A stretch of 64,000 nucleotides of DNA from Ideonella livida (GTDB lineage Bacteria; Pseudomonadota; Gammaproteobacteria; Burkholderiales; Burkholderiaceae_C): contig NZ_JAAGOH010000004.1 in NCBI RefSeq assembly GCF_010499455.1, positions 1 to 64,000 of the forward strand, in the 5' to 3' direction. The first letter of the stretch is position 1. Each line of letters starts with the position of its first letter. The translations under genes and the position numbers were made by a program. The notes below the pieces were generated by a model that worked only from the letters and a program-made list of their open reading frames with translations, made no database searches and had not been told where the DNA came from. Below are positions 9,298-20,400 of the stretch, piece after piece.

Positions 9298-10910
9298 TCC
9301 GCAGTGGCTTGATCGACACCTTTGCCCGCGACCACCTGCCCGCGCCCGAGGCCCAGCCCCAGTTCCTGTTCGAGCGCCCCGAGCTGCAGTTCCCCGAGCG
9401 CCTGAACGCTGCCGCCGAGCTGCTGGACCGCCACGTGGCGGAGGGGAGGGGAGACCGCGTGGTCATCCGCGCCCCCGGCGGTGTGGTCTGGACCTATGCC
9501 GACCTGCAGGACCGCGCCAACCGCGTGGCCGAGGTGCTGGTGCGCGAGATGGGCCTGGTGCCCGGCAACCGCGTGCTGCTGCGCGCGCCCAACAACCCGA
9601 TGATGGCTGCCTGCTGGTTCGGCGTGGTCAAGGCCGGCGGCATCGCCGTGGCCACCATGCCGCTGCTGCGCGCCAAGGAGCTCAAGCCCATCATCGACAA
9701 GGGCCAGGTGACGCACGCCCTGTGCGACGCCCAACTTGCCGAGGAGCTGGCCTTGGCGCGGCCCGAGGTGTCGGTGCTGCGCGAGGTGCGCCACTTCAAC
9801 GGCGCCGAGCCCGACGGCTTGGAGGCCGCCATGGCCCGCCAGAGCGGCCGCTTCGACGCCGTGGACACCGCCGCCGACGATTGCTGCCTGTTCGCCTTCA
9901 CCTCGGGCACCACCGGCGTGCCCAAGGCCACCATGCACTTCCACCGCGACGTGATGGCCGCCTGCGCCGCCTTCCCGCGCCACATCCTGCGCCCGCGCCC
10001 CGACGACGTGTTTATTGGCAGCCCGCCCCTGGCCTTCACCTTCGGCCTGGGCGGCCTGCTGCTGTTCCCGATGAGCGTGGGCGCCAGCACCGTGCTGCTG
10101 GAAAAGGCCGGCCCGCCGCAGTTGCTAGAGGGCATCGAAGCCTTTGGCGCCACCACCCTGTTCACCGCGCCCACCTCGTACCGCGCCCTGGCGGCCCACG
10201 GCGAGCGCCTGCGGGCCACGCCGCTGCGCCAGTGCGTGTCGGCCGGCGAGGCGCTGCCCGCCGCCACCCGCGCGCTGTGGCAGGAGGCCACCGGCGTCAC
10301 CCTGATTGACGGCATCGGCTCGACCGAGCTGCTGCACATCTTCATCTCGGCCGACGAGGCCCACAGCCGCCCCGGCGCCACCGGACGCGCCGTGCCCGGC
10401 TACCGCGCCAAGGTGATCGACGAGCAGGGCCAAGACTGCCCGCCCGGCACCGTGGGCAAGCTGGCGGTGCAGGGCCCCACCGGCTGCCGCTACCTGGACG
10501 ACCCGCGCCAGGCCCAGTACGTGCAGAACGGCTGGAACGTGACCGGCGACGCCTACCGCATGGACGCCGACGGCTACTTCTTCTACCAGGCGCGCACCGA
10601 CGACATGATCATCTCGGCCGGCTACAACATCGCCAGCCCCGAGGTGGAAGACGCGCTGATGTCCCACCCCGCCGTGGCCGAATGCGCGGTGATCGGCGTG
10701 CCCGACGAGGAGCGCGGCCAGATCGTCAAGGCCTTCGTGGTGCTGCGCCCCGGCGTGCCCGAGGACGAGGCCACCGTGCGCACCCTGCAGGACCACGTCA
10801 AGCAGACCGTGGCGCCCTACAAATACCCGCGTGCGGTGGAATTCCGCACCACGCTGCCCCGCACCCAGACCGGCAAGCTGCAACGCTTCAAGCTGAAGGA
10901 ATCCGAATGA
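9294..10910 (+). CDS. 2-aminobenzoate/benzoate-type CoA ligase
   Basis: This ATP-dependent aryl-CoA synthetase has 538 residues. Motifs run in order: [16 protein letters not shown] (AMP-binding loop), [10 protein letters not shown] (A5), [34 protein letters not shown] (A7-A8, quoted here as consecutive motif stretches), and [11 protein letters not shown] with the catalytic lysine at the C-terminus. It is related to benzoate-CoA ligases. With kynU in the neighbourhood, anthranilate is the natural substrate, producing 2-aminobenzoyl-CoA for the gene at 4082. The start is fixed by the ATGA overlap with the dehydrogenase and by the immediate family N-terminus. It ends in another ATGA overlap with the RidA gene. 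Confidence 0.92.
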   Translation: MIRSGLIDTFARDHLPAPEAQPQFLFERPELQFPERLNAAAELLDRHVAEGRGDRVVIRAPGGVVWTYADLQDRANRVAEVLVREMGLVPGNRVLLRAPNNPMMAACWFGVVKAGGIAVATMPLLRAKELKPIIDKGQVTHALCDAQLAEELALARPEVSVLREVRHFNGAEPDGLEAAMARQSGRFDAVDTAADDCCLFAFTSGTTGVPKATMHFHRDVMAACAAFPRHILRPRPDDVFIGSPPLAFTFGLGGLLLFPMSVGASTVLLEKAGPPQLLEGIEAFGATTLFTAPTSYRALAAHGERLRATPLRQCVSAGEALPAATRALWQEATGVTLIDGIGSTELLHIFISADEAHSRPGATGRAVPGYRAKVIDEQGQDCPPGTVGKLAVQGPTGCRYLDDPRQAQYVQNGWNVTGDAYRMDADGYFFYQARTDDMIISAGYNIASPEVEDALMSHPAVAECAVIGVPDEERGQIVKAFVVLRPGVPEDEATVRTLQDHVKQTVAPYKYPRAVEFRTTLPRTQTGKLQRFKLKESE

Positions 10911-11305
10911 CCAAACAAGTGTTGCAACCGGCGGACTGGGCCGCACCCAAGGGCTATGCCAACGGCGTGGCGGCCACCGGCCGCACCGTCTTCGTGGCCG
11001 GCCAGATCGGCTGGAACGCCGCCAGCCAGTTCGAGAGCGACGACCTGGTGGACCAGGTACGCCAGGCCCTGCTCAACGTGCGCGCCGTGCTGGCCGAGGC
11101 CGGCGCCGCGCCCCAGCACATCTGCCGCATGACCTGGTACTTGATCGACAAGCGCGACTATCTGGCCCGTGCCGCTGACATTGGCCGCGCCTACCGCGAG
11201 GTGCTGGGCCGGGAGTTTGGCGTGGCCATGACCGCAGTGCAGGTGAGCGGCCTGATTGAGGATCGGGCCAAGGTGGAGATTGAGGTCACCGCCGTGCTGC
11301 CTTGA
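10907..11305 (+). CDS. RidA/YjgF-family protein
   Basis: A 132-residue protein with family landmarks ATGRTVFVAGQIGWNA, QVRQALLNVRAVLAEAGA, and a C-terminal VEIEVTAVLP. RidA proteins are trimeric enamine/imine deaminases. The monooxygenase/reductase of this operon is known from Azoarcus to yield an amino-oxocyclohexene-carboxyl-CoA, an enamine, so a pathway-specific deaminase that releases ammonia is an attractive role (inference). The ATG overlaps the ligase stop, placing it firmly in the operon as last gene; a terminator follows. Confidence 0.88.
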   Translation: MTKQVLQPADWAAPKGYANGVAATGRTVFVAGQIGWNAASQFESDDLVDQVRQALLNVRAVLAEAGAAPQHICRMTWYLIDKRDYLARAADIGRAYREVLGREFGVAMTAVQVSGLIEDRAKVEIEVTAVLP

Positions 11306-11326
11306 GGCGTCCTGCGCGACGTGGCC

Positions 11327-11375
11327 GCCGCGGACCAACATCCGCGGCACGGCGAGGCGCGAGCCTCGCTTTTTT
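11327..11375 (+). terminator. tandem hairpins ending in a T-run, end of aminobenzoyl-CoA operon
   Basis: Two hairpins follow the RidA stop. The first has 8-bp arms GCCGCGGA and TCCGCGGC (11327-11348, 6-base loop). The second has 7-bp arms GCGAGGC and GCCTCGC with a GCGA loop (11352-11369) and runs directly into six T residues (11370-11375), a standard intrinsic terminator on the plus strand. The remaining bases up to 11512 hold nothing else I can recognise. Confidence 0.8.
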
Positions 11376-11512
11376 AAGGTCAATAAATGGATATACGCAA
11401 ATAATCAATAAAGACCGCGCCCAGCCACGCATCCGTCCACCAAAGGGCAACAGTGGCGGGCCCTAGGCCCACCAACCAGCCAAGACAAAGGGGGCGGATC
11501 GGCAGCCTCGCG

Positions 11513-13891
<2,379 letters not shown>

Positions 13892-15490
13892 ATGCCTCTT
13901 GCCAACGGCGCTTCGCGTCACGTCTTGCCAGTGCTCGGTTTGAGTTTGATCTTGCTGTCGGGGTGCGGCAGTGAAAGTGAGGGCGACGGCGTGGAGGGCT
14001 CGGGAGTCAGGCAGGCCGCGTTGGCGGGCAGCTCGAATGTCGCCTATCAACTGCTTGTTCGAAACGACGACGGCATCGTCAATGCCTACGCGGTGAGCGA
14101 CACCACGTTGGCCAGTATTCCGGCAGAGCACTATGACGCTTCGGCCAACACGCTCACACGCGGGGCCGATCAATGGGTGTTCTTCATGGGCTCCAGTGGT
14201 GTGCAAGGGCTGGACCTGCGCGGAAAGACACACCAGAGTCCGATGGCGCTGAATGGCCCGGGCGGTGCATGCCGCGTCTTGGCGGCCACCAGTTTGGACA
14301 GCAGCGGCAACAGCGCTTTGTTGACCTTGGCCTCCCTCCAAGACGGCAGCTGCGGCAGCACGCCCAGTCACTTGCTGCAGGTGGGCGCCAATGGTGCCGT
14401 CGTGACGATCGCCCTGGTCAACGAGCGACTGATTCAGCCGGTGAAGAATGCGGACGGCGGGGTCGCCGGCCTGCTGATGGCCGTCAAGGTCAATGGCGGC
14501 GGTGAATGGGTCGCCTGGCGGGCGGTGGGCAGCAGTGCTGCCCCGACCCTCCTGGGTGAGGTGCCCGCCAGCGTCAGCACCTCGGTGGAATGGTTGGGGC
14601 AAGACGCCAGCCAGCCCGGACTGGGCTACTTGAAACTCAATGGCCAGTTGCGCAGCCTGCGTTGGTCTGGCCAACAGCTCAGCCTGGATACCGCAGTGCT
14701 GCACAGTTTTGCTTCTTCTGACGCTTCTGCCTTTGCAGGTGATGCGCAGGGGGTCTACTTCAGCGACGGCCTGTCGCTGCTACGCGCCCGTGCGGGAGTG
14801 GTTGCCGCCTTGGGCACCCTGGGCGACGACACCGCTGACCTGGGCGTGGAGAAGCTGGTCTTGACCACGCAACGGGTGGCCGCCATGCTGACCACGCCCG
14901 CCCGCACCGACCTGCCGCTGGGCTGCGTCAACCACACTCGCCTGCTCCAATCACTGGGCAGGGCCGGCGGCAGTCCGGTCAGCCTGCGCAAAGAGGCCGT
15001 GGACACCTGCGGCGTGGTTGGCGGTGTCCCGACCATGTTCCTGGGCTGGGGCAGCGGCGACCAGATCGTGCTGAAGCAATCGTGGACCAACACGACCAGC
15101 CACAGCAGTGGCCACCTGCTGGCGGTGCAGAGCGACGCCCAAGCCCCGACCAGCCCCGTCACCTTTGACAGCAGCCGCAACCTCTTGCTTCCGGTGCTCC
15201 CGGCCACCATTGCGCACGGCAGCACGGCGGTGCAGCCCTCCGCCCTCATCGCCTTTGACAGCAACGCGCAAGCGCTGGTGCAACTGAGCTTGCCGGGGCT
15301 GGTGTCCCAATCGTTGGGTGCGCTGCCGCGAAGTACCAGTTTCAACAACGAAACCAGTTGCACCCAGGCGATTGCCCAGGTGCCGGTGGCCTGCACTGTC
15401 CCGATGTTCCAACTGGACAGCGATGCGCAAGAGGCCTGGCGATTCACACCGGGCCAGAACAGTTCTCTGCAGCAAATCGTGGCCCGCTGA
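13892..15490 (+). CDS. predicted lipoprotein of unknown function
   Basis: I do not recognise a family. The 532-residue product begins with a lipoprotein signal: residues 11-24 are hydrophobic and end in the lipobox LLSG before Cys25, so it should be lipid-anchored after export. The mature part is rich in Ser, Gly, Thr and Val with repeated short beta-like segments and values such as HLLQVGANGAVVTIALV and QGVYFSDGLSLLRA, suggesting a repetitive beta (propeller-like) fold; this is an impression only. A start at the ATG 13892 is chosen because GGGAG lies just upstream and the signal peptide begins there; the frame is open back to 13820. It stands alone on its transcript. Confidence 0.7.
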   Translation: MPLANGASRHVLPVLGLSLILLSGCGSESEGDGVEGSGVRQAALAGSSNVAYQLLVRNDDGIVNAYAVSDTTLASIPAEHYDASANTLTRGADQWVFFMGSSGVQGLDLRGKTHQSPMALNGPGGACRVLAATSLDSSGNSALLTLASLQDGSCGSTPSHLLQVGANGAVVTIALVNERLIQPVKNADGGVAGLLMAVKVNGGGEWVAWRAVGSSAAPTLLGEVPASVSTSVEWLGQDASQPGLGYLKLNGQLRSLRWSGQQLSLDTAVLHSFASSDASAFAGDAQGVYFSDGLSLLRARAGVVAALGTLGDDTADLGVEKLVLTTQRVAAMLTTPARTDLPLGCVNHTRLLQSLGRAGGSPVSLRKEAVDTCGVVGGVPTMFLGWGSGDQIVLKQSWTNTTSHSSGHLLAVQSDAQAPTSPVTFDSSRNLLLPVLPATIAHGSTAVQPSALIAFDSNAQALVQLSLPGLVSQSLGALPRSTSFNNETSCTQAIAQVPVACTVPMFQLDSDAQEAWRFTPGQNSSLQQIVAR

Positions 15491-15581
15491 CAGCGGCGTG
15501 ACCTAAAGAGCCCCGTTGGCGTTGGCTGACCAAAACCCGGGTCAGTCGGCTCCATCGGGCTGTTTGTCTCAGCCGGCAGCC

Positions 15582-15614
15582 AAAAAAAAGGCCGCTCGGC
15601 TTCTGCCGGCGGCC
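15582..15614 (-). terminator. intrinsic terminator of the gene at 15660-16928
   Basis: On the minus strand a GC-rich hairpin (outer arms GGCCGC/GCGGCC at 15590-15595 and 15609-15614, inner arms CGGC/GCCG, TTCT-side loop) is followed by eight T residues, written as A at 15582-15589 on the plus strand. It sits 45 bp past the nitronate monooxygenase-like gene. Confidence 0.8.
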
Positions 15615-15659
15615 TGTGGGTGGGTGAGGAGGATGGCCGCCCGAAGCGGCGCTGTGTCG

Positions 15660-16928
15660 TCAGGCCGGCTCGGCAGCCAGGCTCAGTTCAGGCAGGGCAA
15701 TTTGGTGGCCGGTGCTGAACTGGTAGTCCTTGAACACGTGCTCGGCGGTCAGCAGCTGGTACTGGCCGTTGGCGTCGCGGTGCGTGGTGTCCTTGAGCTT
15801 GTAGGTCAGGTGGCCACAGGTCCAGATCTCGAAGTTGCGCATGTGGGTGCACAGGCAAGTCTTGTCCCAGATCTGCACGCGCTTTTCACCCGGGTGGGCC
15901 GCCACTTCGCGGTTCCAGGAGGTGACATACGAGCACTTGCAGTTGGCGTCCAGCAGATAGCCGTAGGCCTCGCAATTGGGCTTGATGCCGTCGCCAATGC
16001 CGGGCGAGGACTTGATCATGCGCATCGGGTAGCCGGTGGGCGAGATCTGGTTGACTTCAATGTCGTCTTCGCCGGCCTTGAAGTACTCCTGCTTGATCTC
16101 GTCAGGCAGGCCGCACTCTTTGGTCACGGTGAAGCGGGTGGCCACCTGCACGCCGGAGGCGCCTGCCTCCAGGAAGGCGGTGGCCTGGCCCCCGGTGAAG
16201 ATGCCGCCGGCCGGCAGCACCGGAATGTCCAGCTGCTCGTCGCGCAGGTATTGCAGCACTTCGTTGGTGATGGTGGCCAGGTCGTACTGGGCCCAATCCA
16301 TGCCAAAGCCGAGGTGGCCACCAGCCAGCGGGCCTTCGACCACCACGTAGTCGGGCAGCCGGCCTGAGCGGGCGTTCTTCTTGATGAACAACTGCAGCGC
16401 GCGCACCGACGAGACGATGATGCCCAGCTTGGCGTCGCGGAAACGGGGGTGGTCCTCGATCAGGCCGAAGGAGCCCAGGTGCAGGCCGGCGGCCAGGGTG
16501 ATGCCGTCGATGCCGGCGTCCAGCGCGGCCGTCAGGCGGACCTTGAGGGTCTCCTTGGGCGCGTTCATGGTGAGCTTTTCCATGCAGTTGATGAACACCA
16601 TGCCGGGGCCCTTCTTGCGGGCCATGGTGTTTTCCACATGCAGGCGGGTGGCCTCTTCCAAGCGGCCCAGGTCGAACTTGACGCTGGACTTGTCCTCGGA
16701 ATCGGTGTTGTGCTTGTAGAGCGCCAGCTTTTCCTTGACGTGCTTGGTCTTGTAGCGGCGGTCGGTGACCGTGTTGATCATCGCGTCGGAGATGTGACCC
16801 ACGCCGCCCAGTCGCGCCGCTTCCAGAGCCAGGTCGGCGGTGGAGATGTCCACGCCCATGCCACCGATCATGATCGGCACCAGCTCATGCTTGCCCAGGC
16901 GCAAGCGGAAGTCATCGACACGTTTCAT
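15660..16928 (-). CDS. nitronate monooxygenase-family flavoprotein with Cys-rich C-terminus
   Basis: The 422-residue product has the FMN-dependent TIM-barrel features of the nitronate monooxygenase (2-nitropropane dioxygenase) family: IMIGGMGVDISTADLALEAA at the start, VEGPLAGGHLGFG, and the phosphate-binding PVLPAGGIFTGGQATAFLEAGASGVQVATRF. About 130 residues follow the usual core. They include CEAY, NCKCSY, TCLCTHM and WTCGH, a set of six to seven cysteines that could bind metal or an Fe-S cluster. The true substrate is unknown. It is monocistronic, with a terminator at 15582-15614, and diverges from slyX. Confidence 0.8.
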   Translation of the reverse strand: MKRVDDFRLRLGKHELVPIMIGGMGVDISTADLALEAARLGGVGHISDAMINTVTDRRYKTKHVKEKLALYKHNTDSEDKSSVKFDLGRLEEATRLHVENTMARKKGPGMVFINCMEKLTMNAPKETLKVRLTAALDAGIDGITLAAGLHLGSFGLIEDHPRFRDAKLGIIVSSVRALQLFIKKNARSGRLPDYVVVEGPLAGGHLGFGMDWAQYDLATITNEVLQYLRDEQLDIPVLPAGGIFTGGQATAFLEAGASGVQVATRFTVTKECGLPDEIKQEYFKAGEDDIEVNQISPTGYPMRMIKSSPGIGDGIKPNCEAYGYLLDANCKCSYVTSWNREVAAHPGEKRVQIWDKTCLCTHMRNFEIWTCGHLTYKLKDTTHRDANGQYQLLTAEHVFKDYQFSTGHQIALPELSLAAEPA

Positions 16929-17143
16929 CAGGCACTTTCTCAGGAGTTCCCTGGCGGCGGACCGTCGGGCGCCCAGGCTCCGGGCGATCTCGGCCGACGG
17001 AGGCCCGGCAAGGCGCAGGTGCGCCAGGGCAAAACCTCGATTTTACGTGACTGGCCTGCGTCAAAGGGGTCAAACCCTGGCTCTGGCATGATCGAGATCA
17101 GGTTTGCCGGTGTTCCGACCGGTTTGGCGCGCCTGCATTCTTC

Positions 17144-17389
17144 ATGTCCCCACACCACCATCCCCACGCCCTTGACGCCACGCAGGATCCCGCTGACGAG
17201 CGGCTGACCAGCCTGGAGATCAAGATCAGCTACCTGGAAGATCAGGTGGACGCGCTCAACCAGACCGTCTACCGCCAGGCCAACCAGATTGATGTGCTGA
17301 TCCACGAGCTGCGGGCGCTCAAGGCCCAACAAGCCGCGGGTGGCACTGTGGTGCGCAGCCTGCGCGACGAACTGCCGCCCCACTACTGA
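17144..17389 (+). CDS. slyX: SlyX-family protein
   Basis: A small 81-residue protein of the SlyX family. The central segment RLTSLEIKISYLEDQVDALNQ followed by VYRQANQIDVLIHELRAL is an amphipathic coiled coil, and the end PPHY is the family's conserved C-terminus. The function of SlyX is not known. It precedes hrpA by 67 bp and may be cotranscribed with it. Confidence 0.9.
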   Translation: MSPHHHPHALDATQDPADERLTSLEIKISYLEDQVDALNQTVYRQANQIDVLIHELRALKAQQAAGGTVVRSLRDELPPHY

Positions 17390-17456
17390 GCGGCGCAAGG
17401 GGCCCGGGCACCGGCCGCTGGGCGGGCGCCGATAATCGCGATCCCGGCTGCCTTTC

Positions 17457-20400
17457 TTGTTGCAACGCCGCGCCTGGTGCGCGGTGCGGCGGGCGCCCGT
17501 TTTCCCACCCCAAGACCTGCCCGCCTTGTCCGAGTCCACTTCCGCGCCCCTGCCGGCGCCTGCCCCACGCGCGACCCGGGGCTCCGGCGCCCGTGCGCCG
17601 CGTCCCGCCAATCCGGTTCCGCCCATCACCTTTCCTGAAGGCCTGCCCGTCTCGGCCCGGCGTGAAGAGATCGAGCAGGCGCTGCGGGAGCACCAGGTGG
17701 TCATCGTCTGCGGTGAGACCGGCTCGGGCAAGACCACCCAGCTGCCCAAGATCGCGCTGGCCCTGGGCCGCGGTTGGGGCGCGGGCGGCACGGGCCTGAT
17801 TGGCCACACCCAGCCACGGCGTATTGCGGCCAGCTCGGTGGCCAAGCGCATTGCCGAGGAGCTGAAGTCGCCCCTGGGCGAGGTGGTGGGCTACAAGGTG
17901 CGCTTCCAAGACCGGCTGCAGCCCGGCGCCTCGGTCAAGCTGATGACCGACGGCATCTTGCTGGCCGAAACCCAGACCGACCCGCTGCTCAAGGCCTATG
18001 ACACCCTCATCATCGACGAGGCCCATGAGCGCAGCCTGAACATCGACTTCCTGCTGGGCTACCTGCGTCAGATCCTGCCGCGCCGGCCGGATCTGAAGAT
18101 CATCGTCACCTCGGCCACCATCGACGCCGACCGCTTTGCCAAGCACTTCGAGTCCCGCCGGGGGCCGGCCCCGGTGCTCATGGTCAGCGGCCGCACCTTC
18201 CCGGTGGAGCAGCGCTACAAGGCGTTCGAGGAGAGCAAGGACTACGACCTGTTGGATGCCATCGCCGAGGGCGTGGACGAGCTCTGGCGCAGCGGCCCGG
18301 GTGACATCTTGGTGTTCTTGCCCGGCGAGCGGGAGATCCGCGAGGCGGCCGACCACCTGCGCAAACACCTGGCGCACGACCCACGCCACCGCCACGCCGA
18401 GATCCTGCCGCTGTTCGCCCGCCTGTCGCAGGCCGAGCAGGACCGGGTGTTTGAGCCCGGCAACGGCCGGCGCATCGTGCTGGCCACCAACGTGGCCGAG
18501 ACCTCACTCACCGTGCCGGGCATCCGCTATGTGATCGATTCGGGCCAGGCCCGGGTCAAGCGCTACAGCTACCGCAACAAGGTGGAGCAGCTGCAGGTGG
18601 AGGCCATCAGCCAGGCGGCGGCCAACCAGCGCGCGGGCCGCTGCGGGCGCGTGGCCAACGGTATCTGCATCCGGCTCTATGACGAGAAGGACTTTCTGGG
18701 CCGGCCGCGCTTCACCGACCCCGAGATCCTGCGCTCCTCGCTGGCCGGGGTGATCCTGCGCATGAAGGCCCTGGGCCTGGGCCTGGTGGAGGACTTCCCC
18801 TTCCTGGAGGCGCCGCCGAAGAAGGCGATCGCCGACGGCTATGCCCTGCTGGCCGAGCTGGGCGCGGTGGACGAGGCCAACGAGCTGACGCCCATTGGCA
18901 AGGAGCTGTCGCGCCTGCCGCTGGACCCGCGCGTGGGCCGCATGATCCTGGAGGCGCGCAACCGCGAGAGCCTGACCGAGGTGCTCATCATCGCCTCGGC
19001 CCTGACCGGGCAGGACGTGCGCGATCGCCCGCTGGACCAGCAGCAGGCTGCCGACGAGAAGCACAAGAAGTTCGACGACGAGCGCTCGGAGTTCATGGGC
19101 TATCTCAAGCTCTGGCACTGGATCGAGGAAGGCCGCGGGCAGCACGGCCATGCGCCCAAACCCGGTGTTGCGGCGGGCAGCGCGGCGCCGGTGGACAGCC
19201 ACAAGCTCAGCAACCGCCAGCAGGAGCAGCGCCTGCGCGACAGCTTCGTCAGCCCGCGGCGGGTGCGCGAATGGCGCGACATCCACAGCCAGCTGCACAC
19301 CGTGGTGGCCGAGCACGGCTGGCGCCTGAACACCAGCCCCGCCACCTACGAGCAGGTGCACCTGGCGCTGCTGGCCGGTCTGCTGGGCAACATCGGCTGC
19401 AAGAGCGACGACGAGGAGTGGTACCTGGGCGCGCGGGGCATCAAGTTCTGGCGCCACCCGGGGGCACACCTGTCCAAAAAGCCCGGCCGCTGGCTGGTGG
19501 CCGCCGAGCTGGTGGAGACCACGCGCCTGTACGGCCGGGGTCTGGCCGCCATCGAGCCGCAGTGGTTGCCAGGCATCGCGGGCCACCTCATCAAGACCCA
19601 GCTGCTGGAGCCGCACTGGGAGAAGAAGGCCGCCGAGGTGATCGCCTTCGAGCGTGCCACGCTCTACGGCATCGTCATCTACAACCAGCGCAAGGTGAAC
19701 TTTGGCAAGGTCGATGCCAAGGCCGCGCGCGAGATCTTCATCCGCCAGGCGCTGGTGGCCGGCGATTGGGAGAGCAAGCTGCCCTTCCTGGCACACAACC
19801 GCCGCATGATCGCCCAGGTGGAGGAGCTGGAGCACAAGTCGCGCCGGCAGGATGTGCTGGTGGACGAGGAGCTGATTTACGCCTACTACGACCAGCACCT
19901 GCCCGCCGACGTGGTGAGTGGCGCCACGCTGGAGCGCTGGTATCGCCACGCCAGCCAGGCCCGCACAGCCGACGCGCCTAAGCTGCTGCACCTGAGCCGC
20001 GAGGAGCTGATGCGCCATGAGGCCGCCGGCGTGACCACCAACACCTTCCCGCGGACCCTGCGCCTGGGCGGGGTGGACTGCGCCACCAGCTACCTGCATC
20101 AGCCGGGTGACGCCAAGGACGGCGTCACCGTCACCGTGCCCATCTACGCCCTGAACCAGGTCAGCGAGGAGCGCTGCGACTGGCTGGTGCCCGGCATGCT
20201 GGAGGCCAAGGTGCTGGCCCTGGTGAAAAGCTTGCACCAGAAGCCCCGCGCCCGCCTGGTGCCCCTGCCGGAGTACGTGGCCGAGTTTTGCGAGCTGGCG
20301 CCCTTTGCCCAGGGCAACCTGGTGGACGTGCTGCTGAAGTCGGTGCGCGAGCGCACCCAGGTGGCCGTGCAGCGCAACGACTTCAAGCTCGAGCAGCTCA

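Noticed and set aside
4082-10910. Salicylate or benzoate degradation operon
   Set aside because: The enzyme families would also allow these, but the fused monooxygenase/reductase, the RidA-like gene and the adjoining kynurenine genes fit anthranilate better.
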